Shown here: positions 9,304-22,420 of the stretch, piece by piece
How positions within the stretch are numbered: position 1 is the stretch's first letter
Layout of the letters: each line of letters starts with the position of its first letter
DNA from: Pseudisothecium myosuroides
Lineage: Eukaryota > Streptophyta > Bryopsida > Hypnales > Lembophyllaceae
Assembly: GCA_951799445.1 (NCBI GenBank)
Contig: OX637287.1
Span: forward strand, 18,724,224 to 18,788,223
Reading direction: 5' to 3'
DNA: 64,000 nt
Program-made: the position numbers and the translations under genes
Notes under the pieces: model-generated
What the model was told of the DNA's origin: nothing
Databases searched by the model: none
Seen by the model: only the letters and a program-made list of their open reading frames with translations

Positions 9304-10991
9304 TTCATCCCTAATTACCCAAGTGACCATTTTCTGGTCACTGCCCCTTTTTTTGAGCTGCCCGTTCTCAAATTTTGAATTTTTTAACCCCTAAAGGACC
9401 ATTGTCCCTACGGGGGACAAATGCGTTTTTGGGCAGGTACCTACGGGCTGAAATTTTCTCCTGATTTTTTGAAACTTTTTGTGAACATGAAAAATTGAGA
9501 GAGGTACGTGGCAGGAAAAAAAATTGAAATCGGACCTTTGAGCGAGAAGTTATGCCATTTCTTGGAATGCGTGGCAACAGGGGGCAGCAAAAAAAATTTG
9601 CAAAATTTTGAATTTTTTTTTAAATATTTTTTTTCTCATAGATTATATTTTTGTCTATCTGGAAAGCTTTGATTCATTTCATTTGGATATGTTATGAGAA
9701 AGTTATGGACATTCTTGTTTTTCGGGCAGTTCAAGCATCTTCTTGAAAAAAATAACTTTAGGATTCATTTCTGAATGAAAATTTTCAAATTTTTCAATTT
9801 TTTTTTTTTTGCATGGTCTGATTTACTTGTTAGAACAATCCCACCATTGGGATTAGTGCATTTTAATTCCATCTAAAATATATGAATATTTTAGATTTTC
9901 CTTCTATCTTGTACCTACATCTACTTAACAATTTTTTTAAGAATGATAATTAAGTTTTTTTTGAAATTTTTTTTTTCCTAGACTCTCAACTCAATTCTCC
10001 ACTACAAGCATTAAAAGCTCAAAACTCTGTAGTGCAAAAATTTTAAGTTAAAAATGTTCAAAGTCAAAAAACCCAGTCCCGCAATGTGCTGAAAAACTTG
10101 TTTTTTCCACTTTAAACGCAGATATCTTGCAATCTGTGTGGTCAAAAATTCTGAAATTTTTTCCACACTTTTTTATACTAGTTAGGTGTAAGATCCTACG
10201 GTTAGATGTGAAAAAAAAACAATTAAATTTTTTTTAACTCTTTGCTACAGAAATGGCAGTTTTCAGTGTTTTTTGGCAGAAAAAAGGCCTCGGTCCTTTA
10301 GGGGTTAAGAATAAAAATTATTTCTAAAAAATAGACTGTAATATAAATCCAATGGTGGTAGTTTCATCAAATTTTGAGTTAAACTCCGCCTTGTGGAATT
10401 TTTCAAAGTCAAGTGGTGTAGTGTGGTTTACAGCTCATTATTTTGGGTTTGGTTTGGGCATGGACTACAAAGTCAACCAACCAATGTGATTCTTGCCCAC
10501 CTCAAAAAGGGCAGATCCACCTCAAAAAGAGCATGTCAAGGAGTTCAAGGAGAAGACAAGTGTCCCATCCTTTTTTCTCTTATAAACACCACTCCCATTT
10601 CAGTGACCACTATGCATTGCAAGCTCTAAGTCTATGAAATGAAAAATGCTTGGAATGTTGTGAAATTTTACATATACATTTTCAACTCTCTTATCTTTCA
10701 TTGAGCATAAAAAAAGCATCATTTCAAAATATTCTCACAAAGATATGCTCCTTCAAAGTGCATTGCCCAGTATTTCCATTGACCTAAATAAAACTTCAAA
10801 CTTAAATATTTCCTAAAACGTGCAGTCAAATAATCTGAAATTTTTGAGATGCTCACTCTCAATGTGAACTTTAAGATCCTATAGTTACATTCTATCTAAT
10901 CTCAAGACAAAATGAGCAAACAATTTACTCAAGTCTTTGGGAGTTTGGGCCCATTTTGAAATTACACCCCCCTTGGGTCATTAGAGATTAA
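9304..10991 (+). mobile_element. TTAA-flanked repeat, family starting CCCTAATTACCC (copy 2, interrupted)
   Basis: The left end is TTCATCCCTAATTACCCAAG (degenerate). The right end is CTTGGGTCATTAGAGATTAA, the inverse of the 3118 copy's left end. It matches 3118-3760 on both sides of a 921-bp insertion at 9384-10308. Without the insert it is about 760 bp. It has no coding capacity. Confidence 0.7.
9384..10308 (+). mobile_element. TTAA element inserted in another repeat (main subfamily)
   Basis: The ends are TTAACCCCTAAAGGACC and GGTCCTTTAGGGGTTAA. Flanks are GAATTT on the left and GAATAAAAATTATTTC on the right. The related repeat at 3118 has the same flanks joined across a single TTAA, so the duplication is directly demonstrated. 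It is about 920 bp, closely similar to 8311-9251 and in the same orientation only 132 bp away. Confidence 0.9.
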
Positions 10992-12040
10992 GATGTAACA
11001 ATAATTTATGTTGCAACTTACACTCTCTCTACAATGGCTAATGCAATTCTATGCTCTCAATTCAAAAGACTATTCAAATATCGAGGGAACCAATATCAAG
11101 AAATGAAGAATTCTACAACTGAACCTATGCTAAAGACAATCAATTTTTCAACCTCTAGCTACCTATAGGAAGATGTAAAGATTCTACCTCATCCCAAAAG
11201 ATCTAAACATTAAACATTCATTATAAATAGTCTAAAGATAGTCTACATTGTTGCACCTATGTAGCTATTTTCAATATTGTAGAAATAAAAAATATTTAAT
11301 AAAACAAAATTTAATCTTTGTAATAGGTCCAACTTTCTTCAATATATTATTTTGTGGGTGATTCTCTTGGGTCCACACGTCTTGTTTTATATAATCAAAA
11401 GATCCTAGCAAGTAGTAGAGATTATCCCTTCACATTTTTAAGGCTACATGATGCTCCATTATAGGCTTAAACCTTACTCACTTTGCTATGTAGGGTTTAG
11501 GTGCTACAGTAATATTATAATATATTTTCTTTCACTTCGAAGGTGAAATTCAGGATAAAGTTTGGGTGGACAAAAGTTTGCCCAAACAAGTTGCTAGACA
11601 AGATCCAAAACTACTTGTAATTTAGAATAGGCTCAGCACTAAGTCCCGAGCGAATTTAAGGTTCTGTTTGTCAGCCCATATAGACAAATTTTCACCCGCT
11701 TGGGACATAGTATTGAGGATAGGAGGCCCACCATGAAGAACAAGTGACCAGATTGAGTTGGAACTGACCAGGATTGGGACCTCAAATAGAAAAGGGTCAA
11801 TCAAAGGAAAGCAACAGTTTTTTTTGGAATACTAAACTATACATGCACCTAGAAACGCTATTGTATCTACTCCAAAGAACTTGGCGGTTTAAATGATGAT
11901 TTTTTTTTCTCTTAAGAATGTTAGTTACTTTGAGAGAAAATCAATGAAGTTGTTTCATAATTTTCCAACACTTACACAATATAATATGAATTTTTAAAGT
12001 TGAAAGCATAGGATGTCTTATTCATTCAACTAGACTCCCC
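10992..12040. other. Intergenic, nothing recognised
   Basis: AT-rich sequence with no coding frame of interest and no paired terminal repeats that I could match. Confidence 0.5.
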
Positions 12041-12981
12041 TTAACCCCTAAAGGACCGTTGTCCCTTCGGGGGACAAATGCGTTTTCGGGCAGGTACCTA
12101 TGGGCTGAAATTTTCTCCTGATTTTTTGAAACTTTTTCTGGAGCTTGAACAGCTGATTAACTTCGTGGGAATATAATTTTTCCCACAATCGGTGCCCGGG
12201 AACAATAGTTATGACCAAATAAGCTGAAAACAAGTGACGGCGAGCAGCCCGGGCAGCAGAAAAAAAATGGACAAAAATTTGAATTTTTTTTTTTAATATT
12301 TTTTTTCTGATAGATTATATTTTTGCCTATCTGGAAAGCTTTGATTCATTTCATTTGGATATGTTATGAGAAAGTTATGGATATTCTTGTTTTTTGGGCA
12401 GTTAGAGTATCTTCTTGAAAAAAATAACTTGTAGGATTCATTTCTGAATGCAATTTTTCAAATTTTTCAATTTTTTTTTTTTGCATGGTGTAATTTACTT
12501 GCTAGAACAATCTCACCATTGGGATTAGTGCATTTTAATTCCATCTAAAATATATGAATATTTTAGATTTTCCTTCTATCTTGGACCTACTTCTACTTAA
12601 CAATTTTTTTAAGAATGATAATTAAGTTTTTTTGAATTTTTTTTTCCCCTTAGACTCTCAACTCAATTCTCTGCAATAAAGATTTAAAGCTCAAAACGCT
12701 ATAGTGCAAAAATTTTAAGTTAAAAATGTTTAAAGCCAAAAAATCTAGCCCCGCAATGTGCTGAAAAACTTGTTTTTTTCACTTTAAACGCTGATATCTT
12801 GCAATTTGTGCGGTCAAAAATTCTGAAATTTTTTCCATACATTCTCATACTAGTTAGGTGTAAGATCCTACGGTTAGATGTTCAAAAAAAACATTTTTAA
12901 ATTTTTTTTATACTTTGCTATAGAAATGGCAGTTTTCAGTGTTTTTTGGCAGAGAAAAGGCCTTGGGTCTTTAGGGGTTAA
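12041..12981 (+). mobile_element. TTAA element, main subfamily
   Basis: It begins TTAACCCCTAAAGGACCG and ends GGTCTTTAGGGGTTAA, with a TTAA duplication. At 941 bp it carries the same internal landmarks as the 8311 copy, including the left subterminal hairpin TTGTCCCTTCGGGGGACAA. There is no long frame. Confidence 0.88.
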
Positions 12982-14422
12982 ACAGACACCTTTGAAGCAT
13001 GAAATGAATCACTTCTCATTGGTTGCCCTAAAGAACTCTTCAACTCTCATTGGTTTTCAACTCCCATATGAGCACGTGGAGTGGGCAACCCCATTGGTTC
13101 TTCAACTACTCATTGGTTGCCTCAAAGAACTTACATGTAGAGTTGCTTTATGCACTTGTGATTGTTTTAAAACATCAATGAATCCTTTTCCATCAAAATA
13201 TAGTTAGTGCAATTTAGTGCACATACCTTAACCATGGTCAATGACCGATTCCAAATTGTGGAGGGCCTATTAAATTCTAAACATGGTTATAGCTTTGTAT
13301 CGGCATTCCTATACTATATACAATATTTTTGTGAAAACACTTCCCACTATTTCAGAAGGGTTGCTTAGTAGGAATGCCCACTCTTTGAGTTCACAAAAAA
13401 TTTCAAATTATTTTTGAACTTCCTTCCCAACTCAATTACAATTTTTTATCCAAAAACACACCTTCTCCACTTAGGGGCCAATTAACTCTATTCTAGTCCT
13501 CTTAGGAATTATTCCTTGCATTTGTAATTGAATATTTATTAATAATTAATCATTTATATTGTCTTATTACAGATGTATATATAGTTGTTCAATTACATTT
13601 TATATTGACAAATAGAATGAGCATTAAATTTGATATGCATGTAAGTCATCAAGAGCAAAAATTATTAGAGAATGACTACCATGTGTTTCAAACGGTGCTA
13701 ATATAATTTCTAAAATCTTATCATCATTAATAAAACAACAACCACAACAAAGTTTGCAACCACAACCTGTAATATCTAATTGCACAAAAATCTAACTTTC
13801 AATCCTACAAGGACTTGCTTGTAAGTGTGGAGCTTTTTTACTTTTGAAAAATACTTATTGTCCTTGCAACCACCTTTTGCCTTTGTCTCCTTGGATTCAT
13901 CAACTATACTTTGGCCCATAAAAAATTTCACCTTACAACCAATTGAAATTGAATGTTCACTAATAAAAGACATCGCAAAATGACAATGGCAACCTTGTTG
14001 TGGAACTCACCTTATAGAAAGCCCACTCCACATGCTTGTTACTCTTTATTGGACATGACTTTTTGTTTAATTTTCACTTCTTTCAATTTCTATATCTTGA
14101 TGAGCATTGCAATGTGAGATGGAGAAATAATGTTCAAGGTCAACCAAGTGATTCACAAGTATTCATCAATTCATATTGTGGGATTTCAACTAGTTGTGGT
14201 GTCACTAATATAATAGAAAAAGTTGTAATGCAAGTTGTAGCCAAGAAAGAGAAAGAGCACAACTTTGTGGTAGCAAATAACAACATCAAAAACACTAAAA
14301 CTATGAATATTTAGCATCCAACATCTACAAAATATTTTACTTCTAGCTTTTTATGAAGGAAAGCTTTTGGATTTGATATAATATTATTGTTTTACAAGGT
14401 CCAACATTTTTTTGGCTCAATT
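12982..14422. other. Intergenic with a small local repeat
   Basis: At 13017-13135 short phrases such as CATTGGTTGCC and AAAGAACT recur two or three times, a diverged tandem repetition. The rest is AT-rich without genes that I can support. Confidence 0.45.
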
Positions 14423-14655
14423 CACTACAAGAGAAAGGGGTGTTTTAAGTGAGTTTTTAAGTAGTGTCCTAGAAACATGATTTTAAGTAATGACCTTTAA
14501 GGAGATTTTTAGCAAAATTTGACTTAAAAACATGTGTTTTAAGTCAAATTTTGCTAAAAATCTCTCGAAAAATCTCCTTAAAAGTCATTACTTAAAATCA
14601 TGTGTCTAGGACACTACTTAAAAACTCACTTAAAACACCCCTTTCTCTTGTAGTG
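14423..14655. mobile_element. CACTA-like foldback MITE
   Basis: The ends are CACTACAAGAGAAAGGGG and CCCCTTTCTCTTGTAGTG, flanked by ATT on both sides (3-bp duplication). The two arms, each about 110 bp, are almost perfectly inverse, so the whole element folds into one long hairpin around 14530-14540. CACTACAAGARA ends plus a 3-bp duplication define the CACTA (EnSpm) group. This is a non-autonomous derivative. Confidence 0.88.
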
Positions 14656-14658
14656 ATT

Positions 14659-16045
14659 TATCTACTGCCATTCTGAATTAAGTTAAATTATTGTAACCTT
14701 AGTTTAAAATTCTCCCAAAATATAATGTCAAATTGATTGTATCAATTTATCCACCTCTGAAAAAATGATGAAAGTATTTTCATAAATTTACTTAAATTTT
14801 TCTACAAAGTGAGAAAATTAACCTTTAAGGACAAACCTACTTGAGGGACATACCTATAGTCTCAAACTTGAATTTCACATAGTTCTTGATTTTAAATGCC
14901 TTATAACTTGATTAAGAAAATGAAGTTTTACCATCTACTTTATATTAATTTTTTTCTTCCAAAATTGTTGAAATTATAATTTTTGTGACACTTTGAAGGT
15001 AGTATCTTGAAAGCTTAAATTACACCACTTTTGAATTTTTCTATCCAATTTCTTGTAGTGTAAGCTCAAAGAGTACACCAATTACACCATGATATATATT
15101 GCTATCACTTCCAATTTAGCTAATAAATTCATAACATTTTAAGCATTTTTGTAATTATTACTATTTTTATTAAAAAAATTACTTTTGAAAATCATATAAA
15201 TTTCATTTGAATGTTCAGTTTAAATTATAAAAAAATGAAGTTAAATTTCAGATATATATTACTACATGAAAATATATCAAATTTTCAAAAGGTGTATTTT
15301 AATATAGAAAATTAAAGAAGTTCGACCAAAATGGGAAAATAAAATGTCCTTAAGGGTTGAGCTCATATTTTGACCCTTTGATATGCTAAGTAGAAGATTT
15401 CAAAAAACATGGTTCAAACTCTTCCATAGAGCTCACAAGATTTATTTGAAGCCTTTGAATTCTTAAATAGGGTTGGTAAGGGTTGGTACATTTTTTGAAT
15501 AGCAATAGATTTCCCAAAATCAAAGACCAACGTGTCATTTGTATCTAAGACTTCAATGGAAATGAAAAAAACTCATATAAATCTCACAGCAATGTAGATG
15601 GAATAATTCCACCTACAATACCATCATACAAGGACATTCAATTCATTACTTCAAGAATGTTATGAACAATTATGCGAATTCTTGAGGAGTTGAGGCGATT
15701 AACATATTAATTTTTTTTACATTGCTTGTAATAAGATGAAACGTATATGCACTCACTATCCACTCAATAATACCAACCAAACTTCCTCAATAAAACCATC
15801 TCTTAAAAAAATTAAAGCCCATTCTAGAAAGTGTGTTTAAGTACAAATACAAATATAGATACAAATGCGGATACAAGTGCAAATTTTATAATCCCATATT
15901 ATTTGCCAAAATGAAGATTCCAAAAATTTATATATTGAAATTCACAAAATTCCAGATACAAGAGATTCCAAAAATTCTAGGTATAAAAGATTTCATAGAT
16001 TAAATCAACTTAAAAAAATTTGATCACTAGCAAGAATTTGACATA
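14659..16045. other. Intergenic, nothing recognised
   Basis: AT-rich sequence without a supported gene or matched terminal repeats. At 15055 the phrase TTCTTGTAGTG resembles a CACTA end, but I found no partner. Confidence 0.4.
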
Positions 16046-16047
16046 TA

Positions 16048-16128
16048 CATCCTCTGTCTCAAAATAAGACCGATATTTCTTTTGTAAAATATAAAAGAAA
16101 TATTGGTCTTATTTTGAAACATAGGAAG
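16048..16128. mobile_element. Very short Stowaway-like MITE
   Basis: An 81-bp near-perfect hairpin. Left arm is CATCCTCTGTCTCAAAATAA and the inverse right arm is CTTCCTATGTTTCAAAATAA, flanked by TA on each side. The arms resemble the plant Stowaway consensus (CTCCCTCCGTYYCAAAATA) and the TA duplication agrees. Confidence 0.75.
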
Positions 16129-16187
16129 TAGATTCCTTTGGATATTTTTCAAAAATATTGAACTCAAATATATATTGCACTCATATA

Positions 16188-17019
16188 AGGTAAACTATTC
16201 CATTACTTATTTTAGAGAGTTGATTGGAAGAAATGAGGATAATGTATGTCTAGAATGCGTAAAATCTATACCTAATTACACATTGTCATTAATTCACTCT
16301 TAATTAGCTTCAAATTAATGCAATTTGATTCATTCTAGCAATAGAAGTTAGTAGTTGGTATTGAGGCATTATGGACTAAATTGGACATGTGTTAAGTTGA
16401 ACATGGGTTGATAAACTCCTTAACATTTACAACCCACTTCAACATGTAGATATGCATGTCAACTTCAAAATAATAGTTATTGTAGGGCATATCTACATAT
16501 TGAATTGGGATGCCTGAGGTTTACAACTCATGACACTAACATGCATGTCTACATACTGAAATGGGATGCCGAAGGTAGCACCCTTCTATAAAAAAATTTA
16601 AAATCCTATGAAGTCCAAAAATTATTTTTTCAATTGTAACTTTGTTTCTTATCAATTGCTTGTCTACCACTAAAATTTATTTCTACATTTTTCACTATAA
16701 AAAACCTTGTTTTAGGTGATGAGCCCTAATTTTTTATGACGGATTTTAAGTGATGTCAATGTTGACAACCCAAAATTTTTATGTCAACAAAAATGTCCAA
16801 CGAACATCAGTATTGACAATCCAATGTTTTTATGTCAACATTGATGTTACATTGGACATTTTTGTTGGCTTAAAATTTTTGAGTTGTCAACATTGACATC
16901 ACCTAAAATCCATTATAAAAAATTAGGGCTCGTCACCCAAAACAGGGATTTCTTATAGTGTTTCCAATAGCAGTATCATATTGCACTAGTCATTCTACGA
17001 GTAATGGGATAGTTTACCT
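16188..17019 (+). mobile_element. TA-type element with AGGTAAAC ends, carrying a CACTA MITE
   Basis: The left end is AGGTAAACTATTCCATTAC and the right end GTAATGGGATAGTTTACCT. TA precedes the left end and a degenerate CA follows the right. The body matches 49504-50054 in the same orientation, for example GAGCAATAGAAG(T) and CACCCTTCTATAAAAAAA. At 16693-16960 it is interrupted by a CACTA-like MITE that the other copy lacks. Confidence 0.75.
16693..16960. mobile_element. CACTA-like MITE nested in a TA element
   Basis: The ends are CACTATAAAAAACC and GGGATTTCTTATAGTG, with long inverted arms containing GATGAGCCCTAATTTTTTAT. TTT flanks both sides (3-bp duplication). The related repeat at 49504 reads straight through the site (CACATTTTCCAGATAGCAA), so the insertion is confirmed by an empty site. 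Confidence 0.87.
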
Positions 17020-17034
17020 CATAGAATATGTACA

Positions 17035-17303
17035 AGGTGGATACCCCAAAACCACCACTTTTGTTACTAAGCCTAATTACTATTATTAGATTGGTAAAAT
17101 TTTCATATTTTCTAGTTAACAAGTGAAAGGAGGTTCCAAGACACCAAAAAATATGGCATTTTGGATACCATACACAAAAGTTATTGAAGAGCAAAGTTGT
17201 TTTTGATAGATATTTTAAAATCATTTTTTCCATATTCATTTTGGAGATGTATACCAAGTGATGATGCCAGTTTTGGGTCATAGGCGCTTTGGGGTACCAA
17301 CCT
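17035..17303. mobile_element. TA-type MITE with AGGTGG ends
   Basis: The ends are AGGTGGATACCCCAAA and TTTGGGGTACCAACCT. TA follows on the right and a degenerate CA precedes on the left. The interior matches 48142-48380, with shared phrases such as AAGTGAAA(G)GAGGTTCCAA and TTTTGGAGATGTATAC. Confidence 0.7.
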
Positions 17304-17903
17304 TATGTAAGGTAGAAACACCCATTAGCGTCCCTGTTCCCATTCTTGTACCTTAGATTGGCACTAAATTTGTCCCTAGACTTCCCATCAATATGTCCTT
17401 AAAATGTTTAACTCTAATTCGTTGACACGTTTAAAAGATACATACCTAACTTTCATTGGCTAACTACTGATTTTTGCAGATTTCAGTTTTGGGTCCACCT
17501 ATGTGACAGTTTCAATGGTCTAGGGAGCTGGCACTTTGAAAAATTATAGAAATTACATACCACATCCATTTTTTTTTAATATTCATGATTTTCACTCACT
17601 AATACTACAAAAATATTATTTTAAAGAAAAGTTGCCTCCAACTATGCTAAATTGCTTATATTGACGGTTTGGGGTGCTTCCACCTTACCCATGAAATGGC
17701 CACTTAAAATGACTGCTATTTGTACATTTCAGGTGATGACTGAATGCACATCCCTTCCATGTGTCCAATCTGACTCCAATTTCTCAAGAAATGCCATGTT
17801 GTCCTTTGTTGAAATTGATTGTATGTGGTTGGGTACTATGGTATGATCACATTGAAATGTTCAAGTTGGGGTACCTGAGTGCTACTATTGTCTGAATAAA
17901 TTA

Positions 17904-18380
17904 CTCCCTTGGTCCCAAAAATGATTGTTCATAATTTTGCAGGTATTTTTTTAAGCCAATTTCATTGATCATATTGTCAAAAAAATAATTATGAAAGGTT
18001 TCAAATTTTGTATCACTAGAATCAAGGAAGAACATTGCATGTGTTCATTGCAACCTAAATAAAATTAGCCACAAGGAGGTCTCCATATGACCTACTCAAA
18101 ACAACCTTAACCTTTGAACTCCGGGTTGGTGACTGTGGAAATCATCCCTTTAAGCATCGGATGACATCATCTTCTTTAAAAAACCCAAAGTGATCACTAG
18201 AGGTCAAACTACTATTCATGATCTTCCCTTTCCACACAAAATTTGGAGGATGAATAGTTGCACTTCTATTCTATACAGGAGATTCTCTTGTCATTCATCG
18301 GCTACAAAAAGTCCACTTCAACATTTAAGGGTTAAAAAACATGAGATTCAAAGTAGACAATCATTTCAAGACGGAGGTAG
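17904..18380. mobile_element. Stowaway-like element
   Basis: The left end is CTCCCTTGGTCCC, followed by AAAAATGATTGTTC. The inverse right end is CTACCTCCGTCTTGAAATGA. TA lies on each side. At 477 bp it has no coding frame I trust. Confidence 0.75.
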
Positions 18381-18403
18381 TAATATAGAAGGCCATTGAC
18401 CAT

Positions 18404-18579
18404 GGTACTATACGTGAAGGTCAGATTTGGCACAAAGGTGCCAAAATGAAATTTCCACGTCAGATTTTGGCAAGTTCACGTCACCTTGCACCAATCACTA
18501 GATGCCATGTGGCACTTTTTTTTAAAATTACCAAAACGACTTAATTTATGTCGAATCTGACCTTCACGTAGGGTAGTCC
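18404..18579. mobile_element. Short MITE with CGTGAAGGTCAGATT arms
   Basis: Imperfect terminal inverted repeats: GGTACTATACGTGAAGGTCA on the left, and on the right the inverse of GGACTACCCTACGTGAAGG. A second internal inverted pair (GGCACAAAGGTGCC) follows the left arm. The exact boundaries and duplication are not resolved. Confidence 0.55.
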
Positions 18580-18582
18580 ATA

Positions 18583-19771
18583 TATTGAGAGGACCTTCAG
18601 TAAATTACCGGCCGTGCTGATTTAATACAAAATAACGTGTTGGTCCTGGCCAAGATTGGATATCCATATCCATACCAGAATTCAATTGCATGCAAATCAT
18701 GCAATTCAAGCTCTGAAATCTGGTTGCTGATAACAGGGCACGATTCAAGGACAGGCAGACGGAGGTTCTTAATCCTTGAATGCTTTGCATCTTGACCAAA
18801 AGGAGACTAAGATGTAATTAACACCGTAAAAGGACGCTGCAAACCAAAGTGGTTCAATGGATGACTTCATTGTTAAATGTAAAAAAAGAGAATGCACCTA
18901 TTGGTTCAATAATCTGAGAATTTCGGTGACTACCTTAGTCATGTTAGGGTTATCGGGTCAAGGTAAACATGCCAGCCTACTACCAAGTAGATTTGTTGTT
19001 TAGGTACCTTGGAGAAGCTCATGTATCTTTTAGAAATTGAGAAGTTTGAGAGTAGCCATTTGCAAGTACAATAAAGACATTCCGACAAGAAATAAATTTT
19101 TTTTGTAACTTTTCAAAGTTTGTTAGGACGAAATTGGTAAAATGTGGGTAGATCCATGCTAAACCACATGTTGTTGACGTGTCCCTTCTCCAAATGCATT
19201 GTCATGATGCTAAAGGGTTGCTAAGATTGTGGTAACTCAAATAGTAGAGGATTTAGTAGATGTCGGAATTGGGAGATTGACAGTATTAGGTTGGACTAAT
19301 TTGTATGTGATATTCAAAAATTACTTTCACTAGATTTATGAAGAAGGATTGTAGAAAAGAGTTGAGTTTTGACATTGATATGGTTGGAGGTCTTTCATAG
19401 TTTTCAATCAATCTATCAATCTACCTCTGCAATATTAAAATGTATAATATTGAATTTGATTTGATCAGTTCAAAACATAAGATATATAAAATCCTCAAAT
19501 TGTAGCATTTTTATTTTACTAAAATATTCAATTTTTTTAATATTATTACAATTCAAACATTATTTTTAAGCATTGAATGAGAGTTGTAATGCATCTTTGA
19601 GTATATTCTAAGATCTCATTATTTTTGCCAACTACTGTAAAATGCAATATGAAACACCTTAATGTATTGTATTCATAACAAAATTTTGAAAGTTACGTGC
19701 TTGTGACTTTGAAACATTTGAATGTATAATGAAAAATCATAAATTCAACTATCTAGATGTAATCTAGGACT
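18583..19771. other. Intergenic, nothing recognised
   Basis: AT-rich beyond about 19000. A minus-strand frame of 64 codons at 18605-18799 has no protein-like character. Confidence 0.45.
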
Positions 19772-20687
19772 TTAATCCCCAAAGGTTTTTGACGCTACCA
19801 AATTGCAATTTCTAGCACAAGTACCAAATTTTAGAGAAAATAAACATTTTTGGACACATCTAACCGTAGGATCTTGTAGTATGATGGTTTGGAAATATGT
19901 GGAAAAAAATTCAAAAATTTCCACCGAGTAGATTGCAAAATATTAGCATTTGAATTGACAAAAAAACTTCTTTTGGCCCTACAAAAAATCAAGCAACTAC
20001 ACTTCACAAGGTCACATTTGTATGAAAAAATGTTCAAAATCATGATGATAATTATTTGAATTCATTCTTCAAGGCAAGTTTGCTACATGCTTAAAAAATT
20101 TCAGATCATTTGGAATTGTACAACAAAAAAAATAGTAAATAGAAAGAAGTAGAGAATGATTCAAAACACTAAATTGTTAAGAATTTAGTTATGAAATTGA
20201 TAAATGTCAATCCCAATGGTTGTTATGTTGTAATAAAAAATCTAAATCCACTATTTCTATTGTTTTTCAAAAATATTGTAAATTGAGTTATATAAAGGAC
20301 TTCAAAGTTTATTTTAGAGTAGTGATTGCATAATTACTCGCAAACTAAAACTCTTCATAACTTTCATCTCATAAATCAAAATGGAATTATTCAAAGCTTT
20401 CCATATATATATATATATACATATATATCTAAAAAACCAATTTTTAATTTTTAATTCTTTAAAAAGTGATTTTTAAAGAATTTTTTGAATTGCTTGCCGA
20501 TCAATGAAAATTACATAGCATACAATAACTTTTTAACCTTGTAGTAAAAAAAAAATTGGGCCTTAAAGCCACTCCTTGGGCACATGTTGTGTGAAAATTT
20601 CCCCCCCCCCAAAAAAAATCCGTTTGTAGTGAGTTGCCATAAATCACTATGTTTTCAAAAAACGCCATTTGATCCTTTAGGGGTTAC
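19772..20687 (-). mobile_element. TTAA element, subfamily B, inverted and decayed
   Basis: It starts TTAATCCCCAAAGG and ends CCTTTAGGGGTTAC (TTAA mutated). Read on the minus strand it follows the 35827 and 53336 copies: the phrase AAAAACACCACC-type block is lost, but GGTACTTGTGCTAGAAATTG, AGATCCTACGGTTAGATGTG and TATGGAAAGCTTTGAATAA are kept in order. It contains an (AT)n run at 20404-20428. Confidence 0.6.
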
Positions 20688-20755
20688 AGCCGCAAGTTTT
20701 GTTTTTGTGTCAACTCCAAAATATAAATTTTTAGATGTGGGTAATAACATTTTGT

Positions 20756-21480
20756 TTAATCCCTAAAGGTTCAAAGTCTTTGGAATGTCCTCTTTGGATT
20801 GTCCATTGTCCATGTGTTTCAAATAAAAAGTCTTCAGAGTGGATTTTAAAGGATTTTGGCATATTCTTTTGTTGTCAAATTCTATAGTTTTTTTTAAATA
20901 TGTTTTTGGAGGTAATGGAGAATGTAGTTGTTTTCACAAAATATGAATTTTATTTCAATCGGTGTAAGAAAAATAACACCCTCCTAAGTTCAAAATTCTT
21001 GACTCCATGTAGCAAAAACACCCTCAAAAACTCAAAATTATTATTATTATTTTTCCTATTAAGCATATTCATTCTATATAGAAAGCTTTGATTCATTCAA
21101 TTTGGATTAGTCATGCGAAAGCTATGAAGAGTCTTGTTTTGGAAGCAATTAAGGCATTTTCCTAAAAAAATTTAGTGTAGGGTTTGTTCCTTGAGTGCAA
21201 TGTTCACAGTTTTAATACAAAAGGTCCATTGGATGTAGATTACTTACAACAACAATCTCACCATTAGGATTGACATGTTTCAATTCCATATTAGAACTAT
21301 CAATGATTTAATTTTCCCTTCCATCTTGTACATATTTCTAGTTAACAATTTTTAAAGGATGATGGATTTTTAAATTGAATATTTTTCTCAGATTTTCAAC
21401 TGAGTTCTCCACCATAAATATGTAAACCTCAAAACTTTGAAGTGCAAAAAATTTAACTTAAGAGGATGCTAAGTTTGAAA
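20756..21480 (+). mobile_element. TTAA element, left part only
   Basis: The left end TTAATCCCTAAAGG is followed by diverged main-subfamily landmarks (GAAAGCTTTGATTCATTCAA, CACCATTAGGATTGACATG, TCTCCACCATAAATATG). The copy stops near 21480 without a right terminus. It lies 70 bp after the inverted copy at 19772. Confidence 0.5.
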
Positions 21481-22420
21481 CCTAGGATTAAAAAAAAAAC
21501 TTTATATATTCATAGACCTTTAAGAGGTAATAGAATTAAAAGATCAAGGTTTATAAAAAAATTGATCTTTGTATATTTTTATTCAAATCTAAAGATTAAT
21601 ATTTCATTTTATTTATTAGCCGATTGGAAGTGAAAGTCAATTTAATCCTTTAAAGATCAAAGAGTAGTTTAGGTTTCTAAAATTGACATGTGAAGAATTA
21701 TTAATAGTTGCAATTTTGAATAATAATTTAATGATGACTTCCAAACAATAGTTGTAAAATATCATCCAGATGGTTAGATCTACTACCGTAGCCTGTCAAC
21801 ATTATCTGCCAAATAATTAATTAAATATAAAAAATATAATTCAATAGATGTCTAATAATCATAAAAATCCATTTTGTCCATAATCTTTTTTTTTGAAAAA
21901 TGATATCTCCATCTACTTTTAGAAATATTTTTTCCTAATCATAACCATTGGTACAGTATTGCACTAACCAATAATATTTGACACCAGAATACTAAACAAA
22001 TTTACCAAAATTGATCATAGATTAAATATGTGTAATTCCAATTATGGTGATTTTTTAAGATTTTTATTTTACTTATTTATTTAAGTTGTTTTTGGCGAGT
22101 CATTTTTTGAACTAGAATAGTAACTTTTTGAGGTCAAACATACCTAACAACCTTGAACTATAGAATATTTGTAAAAGGAAAGTTTTGAGAGTCTATATTG
22201 TATAAATGTAAAAGAACTAAGTAACACAAGAATCTACAAACATTTAGGTGGATGAAGAAACCAATTTTTTTGTGTTTGAGACTCATGTTTGTATTCAACT
22301 GTTTTTCAAAATTTGATCCTCAAGGAGCTAAAACTTAAGATGATGACACCAAAAGCAATTTGAATAAACTCAAATGATAACAATATCTAATTATTAATCC
22401 CTTCTTTATTTTGTTCCACT
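21481..22420. other. Intergenic, nothing recognised
   Basis: AT-rich sequence with no supported genes or terminal repeats. Confidence 0.5.
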
